Shown here piece after piece: positions 4,851-9,435 of a DNA stretch of 9,435 bases. Position 1 is the first letter of the stretch. Every line of letters starts with the position of its first letter. The position numbers were made by a program, and so were the translations under genes. Source of the stretch: an uncultured Myxococcales bacterium (GTDB taxonomy: Bacteria; Myxococcota_A; UBA9042); contig CALGHC010000798.1 of the NCBI GenBank assembly GCA_937915965.1, positions 1 to 9,435 on the forward strand, written 5' to 3'. The notes beneath the pieces were generated by a model. It made no database searches. It had not been told where the DNA came from and saw only the letters and a program-made list of their open reading frames with translations.

Positions 4851-7208
4851 CTACGGCCCGTCTGCCTGCAGCTTGCCCTTGGCCTGGATGCTCTTGATCA
4901 CCGGCGTGTTGTCCTTGTCGCCGGCGTGAATCTCGAGTTCGACCTGCAGGAAGCGACCCTTCAGCGGTGGCTGCATGGCGCTGATGTCGTACGGCATCAC
5001 CATCTTGTCGTTGAACTTATCATTCGGCGCCACCCACGGCACGGCGAGCAGCTTGTCGAGATCCTGGGCGGCGCGGAAGCGCATCTTGTAGTACGAATCG
5101 CCTGGGGTGACCGACTGCACATCGATCGACTGCCACTCGGTGCTCTCGGGGATCTCGGCGATGTCACCCTGGTAGCCGGCGATGCCGAAGATCGTCTTGT
5201 ACTGACCGCTGGGCGCAGTGAAGTTCGCCAGCGTGTAGCCGGTCATGTCGCTGTAGGTGTACGGCGACTTGCCGGTCGGGTACGAACCGATCACCTGCTT
5301 CGTCTTCGGATCGATCTTGACCGCTCCGCCCGGGCTCTGCAGCACCGCCCAGACGTAGCCGTCGAAGTCCAAGGCGACGCCGACCGGATACTTGCCCCAC
5401 TGCGACACCGACACCTGTCCCTCGTTCTGCAGCGTCGTGCCGTTGATGATCGCGATGGAACTTGAGGCGTCGTTGGCGACGTAGATGTAGCCGTCGTTGC
5501 TGGTCGCACAACCCCGGCCGTTTGTCTGGTGCTGCACAGTCGCCCACTGGCCAGTGAGCGGGTCGAATCGCCAGGACTGCCCCTTGGGGTAGTGCGGCGT
5601 CCAGATCTTGCCGAAGACGTCAACGTTGATGCCGTACGGAGTGTAGCCGCCGCCCGGATTGTAGCCCTTGACCGCGTCGGTCTTCGGGTCAACCCGGACA
5701 AGCTGATTGGGACTGCGGCCGGACACCCAGATGATGCCCTTCTGGTCGATCACCAGGCCGTAGGGGTTGCTCGGGATGGCGATCAGGTGGACCGACGCGC
5801 CTGTGAGGGGATCGAGGCGGCGCAGGTGCTTGGATGACCACCAACCGACCCACGCGAAGTTGTCCTTGTCGACACCCGCTGCCCGCGCGACCGTGTTGCC
5901 ATCGGGATACACCGTGAACCAGATGCACTCGTCCTGGCCCTTGGGCATCATCTCGTTGGGCTGGATCATGTGATCGCCATTGAGATCAGTGCTGGTGTCG
6001 ATCTTGCCGTTGCCGTTCTTGTCGGAGCAGGTGTTCATCTCGGCGTGAATCTTGACGACACCACCGTCGCCTCGGCAGCCAACCCAGACGTCACCGATCA
6101 GGTCGACCGACGTGCGCGATGGGCTGCTGCAGACGTAGTAGCGAGCGGTCTCCCAACCGGTCTTGGTGTCGAGCTTGCTGATCGACGCCTCGGGGGAGTT
6201 GGCGATCCAGATGAAGTGCTTGGTCTGGGCCGTCTGCTTGGCGTCGAGGATCAGGTAACCGTTCTGGTCGAGCTTGACGCCGCTGGAGTTGTCCTTGGCG
6301 GGATCGAACGGAGCGCCGGTCGCTGGGCCCTGGCCCTGCTTGGTGCAGCTCATGTCGCAGTTGCCGCAGCTCGACAGCACGCCCTCGTCGGTCAGTCCGT
6401 CGCAGTCGTTGTCGACGCTGTCACAGCCCTCGGCATCGGGGAGCACCTCGCCGACGCACACGCCGTAGAATCCGCCGATACACTGCTGCAGACCGGCCTT
6501 GCACGCCCCCTTGCCGATGAAGAGCGGGTCGCCGGTGTAGCACGGCACGGGCCCCGACTTGCAGGGACAACCGTCGAACGTGCCCTTGCTGCAATCGGGG
6601 CAGTACACCGCGAAATTCTTGTTCTTGTCGTCGCAATCGTCACCGAGTTCGCAACCCGTGCCGAATTCGTCGCCGTCCTCGTCGACGCACACCGGCTTGT
6701 CGACGTCCGGCTCACCACCGTTGCTGTCATCTCCACCGCCAGTGGCGTCACTTCCCTCGTCCGAGTCGGGTTCGCCCGCGTCCGGCTCATCGGCGTCGGG
6801 CTCATTGGTGTCGGGCTGATCGGCGTCGGGCTGATCGGCGTCGGGCTGATCGGCGTCCGGCTGATCGGCGTCGGGCGCCTCGTCGGTGTCGACGACCACC
6901 GCGTCGCCCTCGTTGGTGACGTCCGGGGTCTCGGCGACGTCCTCGGGGTCCACCGCGGTCGTGTCGGGTGCGTTGGCGTCGGCTGGATCCGTTGGGGCCG
7001 CGTCATCGGCGGGCGCCGCGGTGTCGTCGTCGCCGGTGGCCGCGATGTCCGCGGCGACGTCCTGTTCGGGGGGCGTCCAAGAGGGCCCCGCCGTGGCGCC
7101 CGGGTTGGTGGCCGGGCCGTTGCTACACGCGACAAGCGTCAGCGCGAGCGCCGCGGCGAGTGCCACAGCCGACCAATGATTCCAATCATTCCGAGCAGTA
7201 AGCGTCAT
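4851..7208 (-). CDS. Secreted lipoprotein with Asp/Pro linker, MopE-like metal-binding motifs and a seven-bladed propeller
   Basis: 785 aa. A signal peptide ends in the lipobox LVAC (lipidated Cys28). Ser at +2 suggests sorting to the outer membrane or surface. Residues 30-170 are an acidic low-complexity linker with eight PDxxx pentapeptides at 112-151. Cys-rich Asp motifs follow: DEDGDEFGTGC (176-186) and CDSVDNDCDGLTDEG (262-276), as in MopE-type putative metal-binding repeats, plus about 20 further Cys. Seven propeller-like repeats occur near 331, 372, 450, 491, 533, 573 and 617, each with IW/VW-type strands followed by LDPKT-like turns, like the Vgb/NHL class. An EF-hand-like loop, DKNGNGKIDTSTDLNGD (396-412), interrupts the second. 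Residues 690-785 form an extra C-terminal domain. I see no enzyme active site; a surface binding role is a guess. The start has GGAGG six bases upstream. Confidence 0.88.
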   Translation of the reverse strand: MTLTARNDWNHWSAVALAAALALTLVACSNGPATNPGATAGPSWTPPEQDVAADIAATGDDDTAAPADDAAPTDPADANAPDTTAVDPEDVAETPDVTNEGDAVVVDTDEAPDADQPDADQPDADQPDADQPDTNEPDADEPDAGEPDSDEGSDATGGGDDSNGGEPDVDKPVCVDEDGDEFGTGCELGDDCDDKNKNFAVYCPDCSKGTFDGCPCKSGPVPCYTGDPLFIGKGACKAGLQQCIGGFYGVCVGEVLPDAEGCDSVDNDCDGLTDEGVLSSCGNCDMSCTKQGQGPATGAPFDPAKDNSSGVKLDQNGYLILDAKQTAQTKHFIWIANSPEASISKLDTKTGWETARYYVCSSPSRTSVDLIGDVWVGCRGDGGVVKIHAEMNTCSDKNGNGKIDTSTDLNGDHMIQPNEMMPKGQDECIWFTVYPDGNTVARAAGVDKDNFAWVGWWSSKHLRRLDPLTGASVHLIAIPSNPYGLVIDQKGIIWVSGRSPNQLVRVDPKTDAVKGYNPGGGYTPYGINVDVFGKIWTPHYPKGQSWRFDPLTGQWATVQHQTNGRGCATSNDGYIYVANDASSSIAIINGTTLQNEGQVSVSQWGKYPVGVALDFDGYVWAVLQSPGGAVKIDPKTKQVIGSYPTGKSPYTYSDMTGYTLANFTAPSGQYKTIFGIAGYQGDIAEIPESTEWQSIDVQSVTPGDSYYKMRFRAAQDLDKLLAVPWVAPNDKFNDKMVMPYDISAMQPPLKGRFLQVELEIHAGDKDNTPVIKSIQAKGKLQADGP
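6756..6875 (-). repeat. 15-bp repeats encoding eight PDxxx pentapeptides
   Basis: Eight in-frame 15-bp units. The four at the N-terminal side encode PDADQ, almost without base change. The other four encode PDTNE, PDADE, PDAGE and PDSDE. They form the acidic spacer between the lipid anchor and the Cys-rich region, and copy number is likely to vary by slippage. The antisense frame reads as an artificial Gly/Val/Leu/Ile repeat. Confidence 0.9.
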
Positions 7209-7214
7209 TGTGGA

Positions 7215-7219
7215 CCTCC
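7215..7219 (-). promoter_or_regulatory. Shine-Dalgarno site of the lipoprotein gene
   Basis: GGAGG on the minus strand lies six bases before the ATG at 7208-7206. It is the strongest ribosome site in the window and fixes the start of the signal peptide. Confidence 0.75.
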
Positions 7220-7297
7220 GCTTCGACGGGTCCGAGGGGCGCGAACGATGGGGACCGTCGCTGCGCCGGGCCTCTCCCTATAGTCAAAGCCGAACCG

Positions 7298-7327
7298 AGT
7301 ATACAGGATTTTGGGCCCGACTGGCAG
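7298..7327 (-). promoter_or_regulatory. Candidate sigma70-like promoter for the lipoprotein gene
   Basis: Minus-strand TATACT (7303-7298) matches the -10 consensus at 5 of 6 positions. CTGCCA (7327-7322) lies 18 bases upstream and matches the -35 consensus at 4 of 6. The site lies in a locally AT-richer patch of the gap between hrpB and the lipoprotein gene. Transcription near 7291 would give a leader of about 80 nt. Confidence 0.4.
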
Positions 7328-7340
7328 CATGGAATCTTGT

Positions 7341-7357
7341 AAGCGCCGTTGGCGCCC
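7341..7357 (-). terminator. Candidate hairpin downstream of hrpB
   Basis: GCGCC and GGCGC arms are separated by three bases. On the minus-strand RNA the stem can extend by two G-U pairs that would not form on the plus strand. No U-tract follows. It lies 15 bases after the hrpB stop and before the lipoprotein promoter candidate, a sensible place for a 3' end. Confidence 0.3.
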
Positions 7358-7371
7358 AGGACCCCAGCCAA

Positions 7372-9435
7372 TCATCGTCGCGAACGACGGCGTGGGGCGG
7401 CGGCGGCGAGGGCGGCTGGGGAGAACGGGTCCTCCGGCCAGGCATGCTTGGGATAGCGGCCTCGCAGCTCTTTGCGGATCTGCGGCCAGGTGGTCTCCCA
7501 GAAACTCTCGAGATCGCTGGTCACCTGCTGCGGGCGACCGTTGGGAGCGAGCAGATGCACCTGCAGGGCCACGCGATCGTTCGCGATCCGCGGCGTCTCG
7601 CGCAGACCAAAGAGTTGCTGGATTCGAGCGGCAACGAAGGGCACTTCACCCGGTCTCCACACGACCGCGGCGCGCGCACCGCCGGGAAGGACGATGCCCT
7701 CAGGCGCGAGGCGATCAAGCAGCGCTCGATCGCGGCCGGAGATGGCCTCGTGGAGGTAGCGCCGCAGGTCGACACGACGCAGCTCGGCGAAACTGCGCCG
7801 ACCCTCGGCCAGCGCGTCGATCATGGCGGCCGTGTCGCGGTCGGCAACTTCGCCTGCGATCAGGCCGAGAAAGACAAGCGCATGCGCGGGTGTACCGCCG
7901 TCACGGTCAAGTGACACCTTGCGGCACACGGGCGCGGGCGCGTACGTCGCGACGAAGCGGAGCCGAGCGATCAGCGCCAGAGCGTCGGGCCCCACGTCAA
8001 ATGCCCGCCAAGGCGCACCTCGCGCTGCCTGGGCGAGGGCCTTCGCCGCTGCGGGCCGGTCCGAGTCGGCGCCCACCGGAAGCTCGCGCAAGACCAGGGT
8101 GCCGAAGCGCTCAAGCCGTTGCTGAACGACGGCCTCACGGACGCTATCAAAGCGGGTCTCGACGGCCTCCGTGACCTCAAGCCAGGAACGCTGCATGCGA
8201 CACGCCAGCTGAATCTCCGGCTCGGAGTGCAACCCCCGTGGCCCTGCGCGCAGGGCCACGGCGAGCAACAGGTCGGCGCCGTGGACCGAGCTGTGAGGTG
8301 ACAAGCTCGCCCCACTGCCGTCGGCGAACAGATAGCGCTTGCCGTCCACCGCGCGACGCACGCCAACCCGTTCCGGGAACGCCGCCAACAGGGCGCGGGC
8401 GATCTCTGTCTCCGTGGCGGTTCTGTCCGAGCCACCTGCGACGCTGAGGCAGCGGCGAGCGACGGACTCGATCTGGGCGGCGGCCTGACGCACCGCCGCC
8501 ACCGCACGGGGATCGACGCGACCGCCACCGCCGCGCCGCTGATCGCCGCCGATCACGGCGAGTCGGGTACCGATGTCGCTGTCAGCGCTGGTCTGGGGGG
8601 GCTCGTGGAAGACGTCACGTTCGGCAAGCAACGCCGCGACGCGCGCCACATCGCGCAGCAGCCCGCGGTGGGCGCCTTCGACGACCAACCGGCCCAGGCG
8701 AGGGGGCAGAGGCAGCGCCAGCAAGTCCCTACCGATCGGCGTGAGGCGACCCTCGCGGACGGCACCGACCGCTGCGAGAGCGGCCAGGGCGGCTTGCGAC
8801 GCCCGAGCGGGTGGCGCCTGGAACCAGCGAGTCCGCTGCAGATCGCTGCCCCAGCCCAAGACCTCCAACGCCAACCGGCTCAGATCGACCCGGCCGATCT
8901 CGGGTGCATCAAAGGCGGGCCTGCCCTGATGGTCCGAGGCGGTCCACAAGCGCAGACAGCGGCCCGGCCGCGTGCGCCCGGCCCGACCCGCGCGCTGGTC
9001 CGCCGATGCGCGGCTGATCGGTATCCGCTCGACTCGCTCCAGGCCCGACGCCAGATCGACGCGCGGCCGAAACGCCTCACCGCTGTCGACGATGGCCGTG
9101 ACTCCATCGATGGTCAGTGAGGTCTCGGCGAGGTTGGTCGCGAGCACGACCCGTCGACCTGCCACGGGCCGCAGCGCACGGTCCTGGGCATCGGCGGGCA
9201 GCGAACCGTGCAGCGGCTGGACGGCGACCGCGGCGCCGGCAGCGTCGGTCAGGTCTCCGAGGGCCGCGGCGCACCGGTTGATGTCGGCCCGCCCGGCAAG
9301 GAAGACCAGGACGTCACCCTCGGCCTCGTCGCGCAGAGCGGCACGGACGCCGGCAACGACCGCGGTAACCAGGGCGCGGCGGTCGTCGCGCGGCAGCGGT
9401 CGCTCCAGGAACGAGACGGCGACCGGCCAGGTACG
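7372..9435 (-). CDS. hrpB: ATP-dependent RNA helicase HrpB (N-terminus outside window)
   Basis: DEAH-box helicase of the HrpB type; 687 residues are visible and the frame stays open to the right edge. By comparison with the roughly 810-aa E. coli protein, the missing N-terminal part carries Walker A and the DEAH box. In visible numbering, motif IV-like GDVLVFLAGRADI is at 40-52, motif V VVLATNLAETSLTIDG at 96-111 and motif VI QRAGRAGR at 147-154. The ratchet/winged-helix region follows. The C-terminus has the HrpB-specific end VHLLAPNGRPQQVTSDLESF, then KELRGRYPKHAWPEDP, and a basic tail RRRSRR. The in-frame GTG at 9165 is not the start: codons upstream of it encode conserved helicase sequence (LPLHGSLPADAQDRAL-like). 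The cellular role of HrpB is poorly defined in most bacteria. It is probably transcribed apart from the lipoprotein gene downstream. Confidence 0.95.
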   Translation of the reverse strand, partial: RTWPVAVSFLERPLPRDDRRALVTAVVAGVRAALRDEAEGDVLVFLAGRADINRCAAALGDLTDAAGAAVAVQPLHGSLPADAQDRALRPVAGRRVVLATNLAETSLTIDGVTAIVDSGEAFRPRVDLASGLERVERIPISRASADQRAGRAGRTRPGRCLRLWTASDHQGRPAFDAPEIGRVDLSRLALEVLGWGSDLQRTRWFQAPPARASQAALAALAAVGAVREGRLTPIGRDLLALPLPPRLGRLVVEGAHRGLLRDVARVAALLAERDVFHEPPQTSADSDIGTRLAVIGGDQRRGGGGRVDPRAVAAVRQAAAQIESVARRCLSVAGGSDRTATETEIARALLAAFPERVGVRRAVDGKRYLFADGSGASLSPHSSVHGADLLLAVALRAGPRGLHSEPEIQLACRMQRSWLEVTEAVETRFDSVREAVVQQRLERFGTLVLRELPVGADSDRPAAAKALAQAARGAPWRAFDVGPDALALIARLRFVATYAPAPVCRKVSLDRDGGTPAHALVFLGLIAGEVADRDTAAMIDALAEGRRSFAELRRVDLRRYLHEAISGRDRALLDRLAPEGIVLPGGARAAVVWRPGEVPFVAARIQQLFGLRETPRIANDRVALQVHLLAPNGRPQQVTSDLESFWETTWPQIRKELRGRYPKHAWPEDPFSPAALAAAAPRRRSRR
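8236..8261. repeat. Perfect 26-bp palindrome inside hrpB
   Basis: The arm CCGTGGCCCTGCG (8236-8248) is followed at once by its exact reverse complement (8249-8261), with no loop. In the hrpB frame it encodes VALRAGPRG, which sits in the C-terminal half away from the helicase motifs. Confidence 0.9.

Noticed and set aside
5970..7283. Plus-strand open frame of 437 codons with a Gly-Val-Leu-Ile repeat
   Set aside because: It is antisense to the lipoprotein, and the repeat is the complement of the PDADQ codons. The minus frame has a signal peptide, Shine-Dalgarno site and recognisable domains.
7372..9165. Start of hrpB at the in-frame GTG at 9165
   Set aside because: The frame continues upstream to the window edge with conserved helicase sequence, including GDVLVFLAG, so the GTG is internal.

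Overview
A high-GC bacterial window in which every gene I can support lies on the minus strand. The best clue to the organism is the large lipoprotein at 4851-7208. It joins an Asp/Pro pentapeptide linker to MopE-type metal-binding motifs (C-D-x-V-D-N-D-C-D-G, DxDGDxFGxGC) and a beta-propeller, an architecture typical of Myxococcota and Bradymonadales-like 'deltaproteobacteria'. This assignment is inference, because the window holds no rRNA or marker gene. The long plus-strand open frames are shadows caused by GC-rich codon usage.

In order of transcription (right to left), the layout is as follows. (1) 9435-7372: ATP-dependent RNA helicase HrpB, with its N-terminus outside the window. (2) 7371-7209: a short gap with a possible terminator hairpin, a sigma70-like promoter candidate and a good Shine-Dalgarno site for the lipoprotein. 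(3) 7208-4851: a secreted lipoprotein with a seven-bladed propeller. (4) 4850-4671: a gap with a weak promoter candidate. (5) 4670-2586: one polypeptide carrying two D-Ala-D-Ala-ligase-like ATP-grasp domains in tandem. It is followed after 2 nt by (6) 2583-1357: a DmpA-type P1/S58 self-cleaving aminopeptidase starting at TTG. (7) 1356-1007: a non-coding stretch with four perfect-length 25-bp tandem repeats. (8) 1006-92: a UbiA-family prenyltransferase resembling decaprenyl-phosphate phosphoribosyltransferase, followed after 1 nt by (9) the first 30 codons of another membrane or secreted protein that runs off the left edge.

The part most worth a second look is the two-gene unit 4670-1357. It pairs a double ATP-grasp ligase, which would form amide bonds, with a peptidase from a family that cleaves small peptides, including some with D- or beta-amino acids. 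Both ligase domains keep the ATP-grasp core but lack the standard Ddl substrate-binding signature at the N-terminus and the omega-loop Tyr. They also differ from each other at the C-terminal substrate loop. This suggests small-peptide chemistry other than ordinary D-Ala-D-Ala synthesis. Secondary points are the 25-bp repeat array, a perfect 26-bp palindrome inside hrpB, and the propeller lipoprotein.
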